Origin: Streptomyces sp. 1331.2
Lineage (GTDB): Bacteria; Actinomycetota; Actinomycetes; Streptomycetales; Streptomycetaceae
Reading direction: 5' to 3'
Assembly (NCBI RefSeq): GCF_900199205.1
Contig: NZ_OBMJ01000001.1
Location: 1,612,001 to 1,676,000 of the forward strand
DNA length: 64,000 nt
The notes under the pieces are model-generated. The model was not told where the DNA came from and did no database searches. It saw only the letters and a program-made list of their open reading frames with translations. The translations under genes and the position numbers were made by a program. Shown here in pieces: positions 1 to 8,725 of the stretch (the stretch's first letter is position 1; the number at the start of each line of letters is the position of its first letter).

Positions 1-536
1 ACGCCTGGTTCTTCGACCGCGAGCAGGCGCAGTGGCAGGTGTCGCGCGCCATCGAGCGGCTCACCGACTGGCCGTCCACCGTGGCCTGCGGCCTGGTCGT
101 CGCCGCGGCCGTCACCGTGCTCGCCGAGCAGACCGCGGAGGTCGGCACCGACCCGGCGCTGCTGTCGGCGATCGCCGCCGTCCGCGAGGAGCAGCTGGTC
201 CACCTGGACCACTGGCGGCGGTGGGCGCAGGCGCTGACCGCCTGGCCCGAGACCGAGGCGGAGTTCACCCTGGCCTACGCCGAGGTGACCGAGCTCGCCG
301 GCGACGTGTTCGGCGGCCTTCCGCAGGGGATCGGGACGGGCGCGCTGCCCGGCGGTCCGGCTCCGGCCGCGGCCCTGCACGAGCGTCTGGTCGCGCTGGT
401 CGGCGGCGGCCCCGGGTCGCGCCTGCCGGCCCGCCCGCAGCCGCGGACCGCCGGGCTGGGCGGCAGCGAACTGGCCGACTCCCTCGCCCGCGGCCGCGTG
501 GTCCGCGACACCTACGCGGCGGGGGTGTTCAGTTGA
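1..536 (+). CDS. PaaC-like subunit of a phenylacetyl-CoA epoxidase-type complex (5' end missing)
   Basis: The reading frame is already open at base 3 and ends at TGA 534-536, so the N-terminus lies left of the window; about 178 residues are visible. The fragment is alpha-helical and ferritin-like, with a helix containing REEQLVHLDHW, which resembles the helical carboxylate/histidine pattern of the PaaA/PaaC subunits of ring-1,2-phenylacetyl-CoA epoxidase. PaaC is the structural, usually metal-free subunit. The assignment leans on the next gene, an unmistakable PaaD homologue that overlaps its stop codon. It is expected to work in the cytoplasm on an aryl-CoA thioester, together with PaaA/B/E-like subunits that should be encoded further left. 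The sequence is diverged enough that the real substrate may not be phenylacetyl-CoA. Confidence 0.6.
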   Translation, partial: AWFFDREQAQWQVSRAIERLTDWPSTVACGLVVAAAVTVLAEQTAEVGTDPALLSAIAAVREEQLVHLDHWRRWAQALTAWPETEAEFTLAYAEVTELAGDVFGGLPQGIGTGALPGGPAPAAALHERLVALVGGGPGSRLPARPQPRTAGLGGSELADSLARGRVVRDTYAAGVFS

Positions 537-1069
537 GCACCGACCAACTCCCCGGCCAGCGCACCGACCAGCGCACCGACGAGCTCGCCGACCGGCTCGC
601 CGACGTGGTCGGCGGGGTCTTCGACCCGGAGATCGACGTGACTTTGCGTCAACTCGGCGTGCTGCGCTCGGTGTCGCTGACCGAGGACCGGATCCAGGTC
701 AACCTGGCCCCCACCCGGCTGGGCTGCCCCGGTCTCGGCGAGATCGCCCGACGCGTGCGCACCGCGCTCGACGAGGCGGCTCCGGGCAGCGAGGTCGAGA
801 TCGTGTGGGAGCGCGGCGCCTGGGAGCCGTCCGCGGTGACCCCGGCCGGGCGGAACGTGCTGCGGATGGCCGGCTACCGCGTGGCCGGCGCCGCTCCCCG
901 GTGCCCGTACTGCGGCGGCGAGGACGTCCAGCGGGCCGGCCGCTTCGGCGGCTCGGTCTGCAAGGTGCCCTACGACTGCCGCGGCTGCGGCTCGCTCTTC
1001 GACGTGATCGGTACGGCCGGCTGCTCAGCCGCGCACGCTACGTCCCACTCCAGGCAGGGAGGATCATGA
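533..1069 (+). CDS. PaaD-like protein (MIP18 family, aryl-CoA epoxidase maturation factor)
   Basis: The start is TTG at 533, overlapping the previous stop (TTGA); no better start is seen in frame. The 178-aa product has the DUF59/MIP18 signature: DPEI followed by LRQLG, then PTRLGCPG with the reactive cysteine. A PaaD-type tail follows, with WEPSAVTPAGRNVLR and a C-terminal four-cysteine zinc ribbon (CPYC ... CKVPYDCRGCG ... FD). PaaD proteins are thought to help assemble the iron or iron-sulfur centre of the PaaABCE monooxygenase. The gene ends in an ATGA overlap with the downstream SDR, so it belongs to one translationally coupled operon. The family call is firm; the exact role in this pathway is inferred. 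Confidence 0.85.
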   Translation: MSTDQLPGQRTDQRTDELADRLADVVGGVFDPEIDVTLRQLGVLRSVSLTEDRIQVNLAPTRLGCPGLGEIARRVRTALDEAAPGSEVEIVWERGAWEPSAVTPAGRNVLRMAGYRVAGAAPRCPYCGGEDVQRAGRFGGSVCKVPYDCRGCGSLFDVIGTAGCSAAHATSHSRQGGS

Positions 1070-1809
1070 TGAGGCTCAGCGGAAAGACCGCCGTGATCAC
1101 CGGAGGCACCCGGGGGCTCGGCCGGGCGATCGCGGAACGCTACCTGCTGGAGGGCGCGCAGGTGGTCTGCGCCGCCCGCAACCCCTATGACATCAAGGAG
1201 GTCTTCGACCTCGCCCCCGGCCGCGGCGCCTACGTCGAGACCGACGTCACCAGCGAGGCCTCGGTCGCCGCGCTGATGACCGAGGCCGCCGAACGCTTCG
1301 GGGGCATCGACATCCTGGTGGCCAACGCCGGGGTGAGCCGGGACGGAAAGGTGGACCGGCTGGCGGTCGACGACTGGCAGGACATGGTGTCCACCAACCT
1401 GACCGGGGTCTTCCTCTGCACCCGGGCCGCCGTCCCCTACCTGGAGCGCAGCACCACCCCCCGGATCATCAACGTCTCCTCCAGCATGGCGACCCGGGTC
1501 GCCATCGGCGCCGCCGGGTACTGCGCCACCAAGGCTGCGGTGGAGATGTTCACCAAGGTCAGCGCGATCGAGCTGGCCCGCCGCGGCATCCTGGTCAACT
1601 CCCTGGCCCCGGGCATCCTCGACGAGGGGATGGGCCAGGAGCTCACCGCCAACGAGCGGGTCTGGGAGCACTACAAGACCAGGCTGTCGCTCGGCCGGGC
1701 CGGCGGCGCCGACGAGGCCGCCGACGCGGCGGTCTTCCTGGCCGGCCCCGAGTCCACCTATGTCAACGGCCACATCCTGGAAGTCAACGGAGGTCTGCTG
1801 TGGTCGTGA
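1066..1809 (+). CDS. Short-chain dehydrogenase/reductase (SDR)
   Basis: Two adjacent ATG codons (1066 and 1069) follow the ribosome-binding site GGGAGGAT; 246-247 aa. It is a classical SDR. The N-terminal TGGTRGLG is the TGxxxGxG cofactor loop, DVT and NAG (ANAGVS) follow, and the active site is the serine of SSSM plus YCATK (YxxxK). An FabG-like substrate on a CoA or similar carrier is plausible because the gene lies between a PaaD homologue and an enoyl-CoA hydratase. It overlaps both neighbours by a few bases (ATGA upstream, a shared GTGGTCGTGA region downstream), so it should be made in a fixed ratio with them. NAD versus NADP preference cannot be read safely. Confidence 0.85.
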   Translation: MMRLSGKTAVITGGTRGLGRAIAERYLLEGAQVVCAARNPYDIKEVFDLAPGRGAYVETDVTSEASVAALMTEAAERFGGIDILVANAGVSRDGKVDRLAVDDWQDMVSTNLTGVFLCTRAAVPYLERSTTPRIINVSSSMATRVAIGAAGYCATKAAVEMFTKVSAIELARRGILVNSLAPGILDEGMGQELTANERVWEHYKTRLSLGRAGGADEAADAAVFLAGPESTYVNGHILEVNGGLLWS

Positions 1810-2606
1810 CGACCGCCCCCGCGGTGGGACACCCCACCGCCCGGCTGGACATCGACGGAGCGGTCGGCGTCCTGCGCCTGGAGCGCCCGCCGCTCAACGT
1901 GCTCGACCGTGCGGGACAGTCCGCGCTGCGCCTGGCCGCCGAGCAGGCCGCGGCCGACCCGCGGGTGCGCGCGGTGGTCGTGTACGGCGGCCCCAAGGCC
2001 TTCTCGGCGGGGGCCGACATCAAGGAAATGGCCACCATGACGCACGCCGAGATGGTCGGGCACGCCGCCGTGCTGCAGGCCGCCTTCGACGCGGTGGCGA
2101 ACATCCCCAAGCCGGTGGTCGCCGCCATCAACGGCCCTGCCCTGGGCGGTGGTTGCGAGCTGGCCCTGACCGCCGACGCCCGCATCTGCGGCACCGAGGC
2201 CCGCATCGGGCTCCCCGAGATCCTGCTCGGCGTCATCCCGGGAGCCGGCGGCACCCAGCGGCTGCCCCGGCTGATCGGCCCGTCCAGGGCCAAGGAGCTG
2301 ATCTTCACCGGCCGGCAGGTCGGAGCGCAGGAGGCCCTGGAGATCGGCCTGGTGGACCAGGTCACCGAGACCGACCGGGTGCTGGAGGCCGCGCTGCAGT
2401 GGGCGCGGCGCTTCGAGACCGGCCCCGCGCTCGCCCTGCACGCCGCCAAGACCGCCGTCGACGGAGGCCTGGCGACCGACCTGGGCGCCGGGCTGGCCAT
2501 CGAACGGTCCGTGTTCGCCGCACTGTTCGCCACCGAGGACCGGTTGACCGGCATGCGGCGCTTCGCCGCCGACGGGCCCGGCCGCGCGACCTTCAACGGG
2601 AGGTAA
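1800..2606 (+). CDS. Enoyl-CoA hydratase/isomerase (crotonase family)
   Basis: GTG start at 1800 with GGAGG just upstream, overlapping the end of the SDR gene; 268 aa. Crotonase hallmarks are present: FSAGADIKEM (oxyanion-hole A/G-A-D-I), GPALGGGCELAL and RIGLPEILLGVIPGAGGTQRL. Both catalytic glutamates of true hydratases are conserved (the E of GGGCE and the E of GLPE). It should therefore add water to, or isomerise, an enoyl-CoA. After an aryl-CoA epoxidase, PaaF/PaaG-like roles are the obvious analogy (hydration, or ring-epoxide/oxepin isomerisation), but the specific reaction is not determined by sequence. Confidence 0.87.
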   Translation: MVVTTAPAVGHPTARLDIDGAVGVLRLERPPLNVLDRAGQSALRLAAEQAAADPRVRAVVVYGGPKAFSAGADIKEMATMTHAEMVGHAAVLQAAFDAVANIPKPVVAAINGPALGGGCELALTADARICGTEARIGLPEILLGVIPGAGGTQRLPRLIGPSRAKELIFTGRQVGAQEALEIGLVDQVTETDRVLEAALQWARRFETGPALALHAAKTAVDGGLATDLGAGLAIERSVFAALFATEDRLTGMRRFAADGPGRATFNGR

Positions 2607-2611
2607 TCACC

Positions 2612-4321
2612 ATGGGTACAGCGACCGAGGAGTTCCGGCGCGCCCGCAACCACCTGCTGGCCTCCTACGGGGACCTGCCGCGGGCCCGGGCATTTCCGAG
2701 GCCACGGATCGGGGAGACCTTCAACTGGGTCGCCGACTGGTTCGACGCCATCGCCGAGGGCAACGACGCCACCGCGCTGCGCGTGGTCGACCTGGACAAG
2801 GAGGGTGCGCTCCTCGCCGACACCGCACTGAGCTTCGCCGAACTGGCCGAGCGCTCACGGCGGGTCGCCGGATGGCTGCGGTCGGCCGGCGTCCGGCGCG
2901 GGGACCGCATCATGCTGATGCTCCCCAACCGGGTGGAGCTCTGGGAGTCCGTGCTGGCCGCGTTCCGGCTGGGCTGCACGGTGATCCCGACCGCCGTCCA
3001 GCTCACCCCCGCCGACCTGGCCGACCGGCTGGAACGCGGCGAGGTGAAGCACGTCGTCGCCGAGTCCGGCCTCACCCCCAAGCTGGCGGAGCTGCCCGGC
3101 GACTGGACGCGCATCGCCGTCGGCGCGCCGGTTGCGGGCTGGCAGGACTACGGGCAGGCCTACGCCGCCGAGCCGCTGCTGGAGGTCGAGCGGACCGGGC
3201 CCGAGGACCTGTCGCTCATCTACTTCACCTCGGGCACGACCTCGCTGCCCAAGATGGTCGGGCACACCAGCGTGAGCTACCCGGTCGGCCACCTGTCGAC
3301 CATGTACTGGCTCGGCCTGCGCCCCGGCGACGTGCACCTGAACATCTCCTCGCCCGGCTGGGGCAAGTGGGCGTGGAGCAACCTGTTCTCGCCCTGGAAC
3401 GCCGAGGCGACGGTCATGATCGTCAATCAGCCGAGGTTCACCGCGCGTCCGCTGCTGGAGATGATGTCGCGCTGTGCGGTGACCTCCTTCTGTGCGCCGC
3501 CGACCGTCTGGCGCAGCCTGATCCGCGAGGACCTCACCCGGCTGCCGATGGCGCTGCGCGAGGCGGTGGCCGCCGGTGAACCGCTGAACTCGGAGGTGGT
3601 GCGCCGGATCCGCGAGGCGTGGGGGGTCACGGTCCGGGACGGCTACGGGCAGACCGAGACCACCGCCTCGATCGGGAACCCGCCGGGGCAGCCGGACAAC
3701 GCCGACGGGACACTGGGCTGGGCGCTGCCCGGCTACGAGGTGACGCTGCTGGACCCGCGCACCGGCACCCCCGTCGAGGGCTCCCCCGCGGAGGGCGAGG
3801 TCTGCCTGCGCCTGGCCGACCAGCCGCTCGGTCTGATGACCGCCTACCTGGGCAACGCCGAGGCGACCGCCCGCAGCATGCGCGACGGCTACTACCACAC
3901 CGGCGACATCGCCTCCCGGGACGTCGAGGGCCGCTACACCTACGTGGGGCGTGGCGACGACGTCTTCAAGGCGTCCGACTACCGGATCTCCCCGTTCGAA
4001 CTGGAGAGCGTACTGATGCAGCACCCGGCCGTCCTGGACGCCGCCGTGGTGCCCTCCCCCGAACCGCTGCGACTGGCCGTGCCCAAGGCGTACGTGGCGC
4101 TCGCCGCCGGCTACCTGCCGGAGGCCGAGACCGCCCAGCTCCTCCTCGCGCACGCCCGCGAACACCTCGCGCCGTACAAGCGCATACGCCGCATCGAGTT
4201 CACCGAGCTGCCCAAGACCACCGTCTCCAACAAGACCCAGCGCGCCGAGCTGCGCCGACGGGAGCAGGAGCGGAGTTCGCGGTCGGCCCAGGAGTGGTGG
4301 GAGGAGGACTTCCAGAGTTAG
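2612..4321 (+). CDS. AMP-forming acyl/aryl-CoA synthetase
   Basis: ATG at 2612 preceded by GGGAGGTAA, five bases after the hydratase stop; 569 aa. ANL-superfamily motifs occur in order: YFTSGTTSLPKM (P-loop), the MACS-like stretch SSPGWGKWAWSNLFSPW, YGQTETT, YYHTGD, KASDYRISPFE and the C-terminal PKTTVSNKTQR with the catalytic lysine. The overall look is that of the medium-chain/benzoate-type ligases rather than the long-chain or PaaK types. It probably activates the carboxylic acid that the epoxidase, hydratase and SDR then process as a CoA ester. The acid substrate is unknown; an aminohydroxybenzoate is one idea, given the GriH-like gene at 15.9-17.0 kb. Confidence 0.85.
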   Translation: MGTATEEFRRARNHLLASYGDLPRARAFPRPRIGETFNWVADWFDAIAEGNDATALRVVDLDKEGALLADTALSFAELAERSRRVAGWLRSAGVRRGDRIMLMLPNRVELWESVLAAFRLGCTVIPTAVQLTPADLADRLERGEVKHVVAESGLTPKLAELPGDWTRIAVGAPVAGWQDYGQAYAAEPLLEVERTGPEDLSLIYFTSGTTSLPKMVGHTSVSYPVGHLSTMYWLGLRPGDVHLNISSPGWGKWAWSNLFSPWNAEATVMIVNQPRFTARPLLEMMSRCAVTSFCAPPTVWRSLIREDLTRLPMALREAVAAGEPLNSEVVRRIREAWGVTVRDGYGQTETTASIGNPPGQPDNADGTLGWALPGYEVTLLDPRTGTPVEGSPAEGEVCLRLADQPLGLMTAYLGNAEATARSMRDGYYHTGDIASRDVEGRYTYVGRGDDVFKASDYRISPFELESVLMQHPAVLDAAVVPSPEPLRLAVPKAYVALAAGYLPEAETAQLLLAHAREHLAPYKRIRRIEFTELPKTTVSNKTQRAELRRREQERSSRSAQEWWEEDFQS

Positions 4322-4475
4322 CGGACCACGCGCACTGCACCGGATCGGCGAGCGGGCTCTGCCGCCGGCGGAAACGCCGGCCGCACGGCCCGCTCGCCCG
4401 TCCTCGGGCCCCCGCCGGCACCACCGGCAGAACCGGCACCACCCCCACAGTCGACCCATCGGATCGGAGGCGAAA

Positions 4476-5815
4476 ATGAACGCCGTCACCATGAGCAGGG
4501 GGCAGCGCAGAAGAGCCGTAGTGAGCAGCCTCATCGGGAACAGCATCGAGTTCTACGAGTTCCTCATCTACGGTTCGTTCTCCTCGCTCTACTTCAACAA
4601 GCTCTTCTTCCCCTCGTTCGACCCCATGACCGGCACCCTGCTGTCGCTGTCGACCTTCGCGGTCGCCTTCGTGGGCAGGCCGCTCGGCGCCGTCGTCTTC
4701 GGACACTTCGGGGACCGGATCGGCCGCAAGGCCACCCTGGTCACCACGCTCGTCCTGATGGGCGGCGCAACCGTCCTGATCGGCCTGCTCCCCACCTACG
4801 GGACGATCGGCGTCGCCGCCCCGGTCCTGCTGACGGTCCTGCGGTTCGTCCAGGGCTTCTCGGTCGGCGGGGAGTCCAGCGGCGGCTTCCTGATGGCGTT
4901 GGAGAGCGCGCAGCCGAACCGACGGGGCCTGCTCACCGGCATCGTCGGCACCGGCAACGCCTGGGGCCTGCTGCTGGCCAACGGCGTGCTCCTGCTCGTC
5001 ACCCTGCTCCCGGACCGGCAGGTGCTGGCCTGGGGCTGGCGGCTGCCGTTCCTCCTCAGCGCCGTGCTCGTGGCCGTGGCGCTCCAGGTCCGGCTGCGGA
5101 TCGCGGAGACCCCGAATTCCAGCAGTCGAAGGCCGAGGGTGCGGTCAGGACCAGGCCCGCGCTCGAAGTCCTGTCCCGCTACGGCCTGATCACGCTGTGC
5201 GCGTCGCTGTCGACGATCCCGCTGTTCCTGGTGTTCTACCTCGGGTCGGTGTTCTCGCTCAAGTACGGTGCGACCGTCCACGTGAGCCACGACGTCATGC
5301 TGGAACTGCTCGTCGTGTCCTGCGTGTTCCTGATCGTCGCCATGCCGTTCTTCGGCTGGCTGGGCGACCGCCACAGCCGCAAGGCGGTCTTCGTCGGCGG
5401 CATCGTCGTGATGACGGTGGCCCCGTTCGCCTGGTTCCCGCTGCTCGACACCGGGTCCTTCCCGCTGATGGCCCTCGGCTTCGTGCTGCTGTTCACCGGC
5501 TTCGCCGCCAACTACGGCGCCCAGGCGGCGTTCCTGCCGCAGCTGTTCCCCACGGTGGTGCGGTACTCCGGCATGTCCATCAGCTACAACGTGGGCGGAC
5601 TGCTCGGTGGCGCCGTCAGCCCCATCGTCGCGACCTCGCTGCTGAGCAGCTACCACAGCTGGAAGCCGATCGCCGTCTACATGGCGGCCGCGGGCGTGAT
5701 CGGCCTGGTCGCCTCGGCCTTCCTGCGGGAGTACTCCGAGCGCACGGTCGCCCGGCCCGCCGTCGAGACGCCGGCCACCGCCGCGTCCCCCGAGATCGCC
5801 ACCGCCGGGATCTGA
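4476..5815 (+). pseudogene. MHS/MFS-type H+ symporter, split by a -1 frameshift near 5114
   Basis: ATG 4476 follows GGAGGCGAAA. The first frame (4476 to about 5114) gives N-terminal membrane helices with motif GHFGDRIGRK and RFVQGFSVGGE. The second half (LSRYGLITLCASLS through GWLGDRHSRK to TGI, stop 5813-5815) is in another frame. The join reads ETP then EFQQSKAEG if one base is added after 5114, restoring an unbroken protein of about 446 aa. That is the normal length for metabolite:H+ symporters (ShiA/ProP-like, 12 helices). As written, frame 1 stops at 5189 after 237 aa. Either the base is missing in the assembly or the transporter is inactivated. Such proteins import aromatic or small organic acids, which would suit the neighbouring aryl-CoA genes. 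Confidence 0.8.
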
Positions 5816-5869
5816 CCCGGCCCCGCCACGGGAAATTCTTCCGCGCCACGTCCAGAGAGGGAGTACCGC

Positions 5870-7099
5870 ATGTCATCCCCGTCCGTTCTCAGGTGTCCCG
5901 TCCTCGATCCCACCGGCCGTGCGATGCACGCCGAGGCCGCCGCGCTGCGCGAGGCGCCGGCGGTGCTGGTGGAGCTGCCGGGGCCCGTCCTCGCCTGGGC
6001 GGTCACCCGGCACAGCGTCATCCAGGCCCTGACCAACGACCCGCGCGTCTCGCGCGACATCCGCCGGCACTGGGCCGGCCTGGCCGACATGCCCGAGGGC
6101 TGGCCGCTGGCACCCATCGCCCTGCAGCAGAGCTTCTTCAACTTCTACGGCGAGGAGCACCGCACCTCCCGGCGCCGGGTCGCCCCCTCGTTCACCCCGC
6201 GCCAGGTCGAACGGATGCGTCCGCAGATCCAGGCCACCGCGGACCAGCTGGTCGACGCGCTCGCCGCGCTGCCGCCCGGCGCCGTCGCCGACGTGCGCCA
6301 GGCCCTGGCGCTGCCGCTGACCATCACCGTCATCTGCGACCTGTTCGGCGTGCCCGACCACCTGCGCCGCAGGATCAGCACCGGGATCGACGCGGTCCTG
6401 GACTCCTCGCTCGAACCGGATGCCGCACTGGCCGCGCACAACGAACTGTACGCACGGCTGGGCGAGTTGCTGCAGTACAAGCGGGAGAACCCGGCCGCCG
6501 ACCTGACCAGCGACCTGCTCCTGCCGACCGAGGCCGACGAGGAGCCGATGTCGGACGCCGTCCTGCTCGGCACCCTCTTCCTGATGATCGGCGCGGGCTA
6601 CGAGACCACCGTCAACCTCATCAGCAGCGCCGTCCAGGCCCTGCTCAACCACCCCGAGAACCTCACCCGGGTCCGCGAGGGGGCCATCAGCTGGCAGGAC
6701 GTCGTCGAGGAGACGCTGCGCATCGAAGGGCCGGTGATGCACATCCCCATGCGCGTCGCCCTGGAGGACATCGACCTCGGCGAGGGCGTCCTCATCCGCA
6801 AGGGCGACGCGATCAGCCTCGGCTTCGCCGCCGCCGGCCGCGACCCGGAGCTCCACCCGCAGTGCCCGGAGAGCTTCGACCCCACCCGCAGCAGCAAGGA
6901 ACACCTCGCGTTCGGCCACGGGCCGCACTTCTGCCTCGGCGCGCACCTCGCCCGCCTGGAGGCGGAAGTCGCCCTGACCACCCTGTTCCGCCGGCTGCCC
7001 GAGCTCGCCCTCGCCCACCCCGGGGAGCAGCCCGCCCGTCTGAAGTCCCTCATCATCAACGGCCCCGAGAGCCTGGAGGTCATCCCCCGCCCGGCCTGA
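5870..7099 (+). CDS. Cytochrome P450 (bacterial class I)
   Basis: ATG 5870 with a GAGAGGGAG ribosome-binding site; 409 aa, usual length for a soluble actinobacterial CYP. The I-helix reads GAGYETT with the canonical acid/alcohol pair, the K-helix has ETLR (ExxR), and the haem loop FGHGPHFCLGAHLAR supplies the thiolate ligand Cys355. It needs a ferredoxin and a reductase, neither of which is encoded nearby. It is the last gene of the plus-strand operon and is followed by a strong hairpin terminator. Substrate unknown; it probably tailors the product of this pathway. Confidence 0.92.
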   Translation: MSSPSVLRCPVLDPTGRAMHAEAAALREAPAVLVELPGPVLAWAVTRHSVIQALTNDPRVSRDIRRHWAGLADMPEGWPLAPIALQQSFFNFYGEEHRTSRRRVAPSFTPRQVERMRPQIQATADQLVDALAALPPGAVADVRQALALPLTITVICDLFGVPDHLRRRISTGIDAVLDSSLEPDAALAAHNELYARLGELLQYKRENPAADLTSDLLLPTEADEEPMSDAVLLGTLFLMIGAGYETTVNLISSAVQALLNHPENLTRVREGAISWQDVVEETLRIEGPVMHIPMRVALEDIDLGEGVLIRKGDAISLGFAAAGRDPELHPQCPESFDPTRSSKEHLAFGHGPHFCLGAHLARLEAEVALTTLFRRLPELALAHPGEQPARLKSLIINGPESLEVIPRPA

Positions 7100-7117
7100 C
7101 GGCCGACCGCGGTTCTC

Positions 7118-7152
7118 GCAGGGGCCCGCTGCCGACGGCAGCGGGCCCCTGC
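7118..7152 (+). terminator. Rho-independent-type hairpin after the P450 gene
   Basis: A perfect 16-bp inverted repeat (7118-7133 and 7137-7152) with a 3-nt GAC loop lies 19 bases after the P450 stop. There is no long T-run, as is common in streptomycetes. It is expected to end the plus-strand operon. Confidence 0.85.
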
Positions 7153-7168
7153 GCGTGCTCCCGCTTCA

Positions 7169-7202
7169 CCGTCCGTGGGACCGAACCGTCCGTGGGACCG
7201 AA
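7169..7202. repeat. Perfect tandem duplication of a 17-mer
   Basis: The 17-mer CCGTCCGTGGGACCGAA occurs twice head to tail (7169-7185 and 7186-7202) in the gap between the two convergent operons. No function is evident. Confidence 0.8.
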
Positions 7203-7310
7203 CCCTGCTCCCCGATCCCTGGGAGCGAACCGGCCGGCCCGTCCAAGCCGTCCGAGCCGGCCGGACCGGCCACCGCGGGGAGCTGCCGAGGGTCCCGGCC
7301 CGGACAACAC

Positions 7311-7341
7311 GCAGGGCCCGGGTCCAAGACCCGGGCCCTGC
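7311..7341 (-). terminator. Hairpin terminator of the minus-strand operon
   Basis: A perfect 14-bp stem (7311-7324 and 7328-7341) with a CAA loop lies 22 bases beyond the stop of the FMO-like gene. With the 7118 hairpin it insulates the two converging operons. Confidence 0.85.
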
Positions 7342-7363
7342 ATACCCGTTGGGGGTCGGTGCG

Positions 7364-8668
7364 TCACGTCCAGAGCGGACCGAGCGCCGCCGGCGAGCGG
7401 TGGCGCAGGGTGTTGTCCAGGTGGACGCCCCGGGCGACCCGCTCGGCCTGGTCCCGGGTGGAGGCGATCAGCAGCGGCATCACGGATCCGCCCTCCGGCA
7501 GCCCCGCGTAGTACAGGCCCGGCAGGGCGCCGGTGCCGGCGCGGTGCACCGGCATGCCGTTGTCCTCCAGTGCCGTCGGCGGCAGGATCGCGTAGTCGGG
7601 CACGAACCCGGTGGCCCAGATGATCGCGGTGATGTTGTTGGCGGTCAGGTCCAGCTCGTCCCCGTAGTCCGCGAACAGCGAGGGGTCGAAGGCGGGGACG
7701 GGGGTGCGCTCGGGGACGACCAGGCCGTACTTCTCGATCGCCGTGTCGATGGCCCGGAGGAGGTCGTCCTCCGCACGGGCCGCGGCCTGCGCGATGGCAC
7801 GGACGTTGTCCTCCAGCTGCAGGGTGGTGCCCTGCGCGCCGCGGACGGTGCCGACGAGGTGCACGCCCTTCCCTACCAGGACGGCCAGGCTGAGCTCCTG
7901 GCCGCCGCCCTTGCCGCTGAGCACGGAGACGCCGGGCAGGACGGGCGAGTCGCCGCGGCCGCCGGAGGCGGACTCCAGGTTGCCCTCCAGGGGCAGCAGT
8001 TGCAGCCAGTCCAGGACCTGGGCGCCCCGGTAGCGGCGCGGCGAGGTCTTGTGCTTTCCGACCGCGAGGTAGACCTCCCGGCCGGCGTCGCGCAGGTCCT
8101 CGGCGATCTGCTGGCCGCTGTTCCCGGAGCCCACGACGAGCACCGCGCCCGGCGGCAGCGACTGCGGGTTGCGGTAGTAGCGGGTGTGCAGCTGCGTGAC
8201 CGACGGGTCGATCCGGGCGGTCAGCTCCGGCAGGCGCGGCGAGGAGTAGCCGCCCAGGGCGGCGACCACGTTGCGGGCCTCGACGGTGTCGCCGTTCTCC
8301 AGGTGGAGCCGGAACCGCGCGTCCGGGTGGACCGGGTCCTCGACGGGCGCCTCGACCGAGCGGACGGCGGTGTGCTCGCGCACCTCGACGCCCGTCTCGG
8401 CCACGTAGCGCCGCAGTCGCTGGGCCACCTCGCGGGCCGGCATGTACCCCTCGGGGTCGTCCCCGTCGTAGGGCATGCCGGGGAAGGTGACGGTCCGGTT
8501 GGGTGTGTTGACGGTCAGGCTCTCCCAGCGTTCGCGGGCCCAGGTCTGGCCGATCTCTCCCCGCTCGAACACCACCGCGTGGTAGCCGAGCCGGGCGAGC
8601 GAGCCCGCGACTGAACACCCCTGCTGGCCCCCTCCGACGACGGCGGTCTCGATGTACTCGGTCCCCAT
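7364..8668 (-). CDS. FAD/NAD(P)H flavoprotein monooxygenase-like oxidoreductase
   Basis: 434 aa starting at ATG 8668. Two dinucleotide-binding folds are visible: GGGQQG near the N-terminus for FAD and VVGSGNSGQQI in the middle for NAD(P)H, plus ATGF towards the C-terminus. This layout is that of the CzcO/FMO-like flavoproteins that act as N-, S- or Baeyer-Villiger-type monooxygenases. No strict BVMO fingerprint was recognised, so the reaction type stays open. It is the last gene of the minus-strand operon, 57 bp after the MDR gene, and is followed by the 7311 terminator. Confidence 0.8.
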   Translation of the reverse strand: MGTEYIETAVVGGGQQGCSVAGSLARLGYHAVVFERGEIGQTWARERWESLTVNTPNRTVTFPGMPYDGDDPEGYMPAREVAQRLRRYVAETGVEVREHTAVRSVEAPVEDPVHPDARFRLHLENGDTVEARNVVAALGGYSSPRLPELTARIDPSVTQLHTRYYRNPQSLPPGAVLVVGSGNSGQQIAEDLRDAGREVYLAVGKHKTSPRRYRGAQVLDWLQLLPLEGNLESASGGRGDSPVLPGVSVLSGKGGGQELSLAVLVGKGVHLVGTVRGAQGTTLQLEDNVRAIAQAAARAEDDLLRAIDTAIEKYGLVVPERTPVPAFDPSLFADYGDELDLTANNITAIIWATGFVPDYAILPPTALEDNGMPVHRAGTGALPGLYYAGLPEGGSVMPLLIASTRDQAERVARGVHLDNTLRHRSPAALGPLWT

Positions 8669-8725
8669 GTCAGCGCTCCTGGTCCGGATAGTCAGTGGAT
8701 TCTCTGGTCGTGCGGTGGTGGTGCG

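Noticed and set aside
970..1773. 267-aa minus-strand frame over the SDR gene
   Set aside because: No homology seen; antisense shadow of a well-supported SDR. Similar shadows occur opposite nearly every gene.
5231..5815. Second half of the MHS transporter as an independent 194-aa gene
   Set aside because: No ribosome-binding site; it begins in the middle of the conserved fold and continues the first half precisely after a one-base correction.
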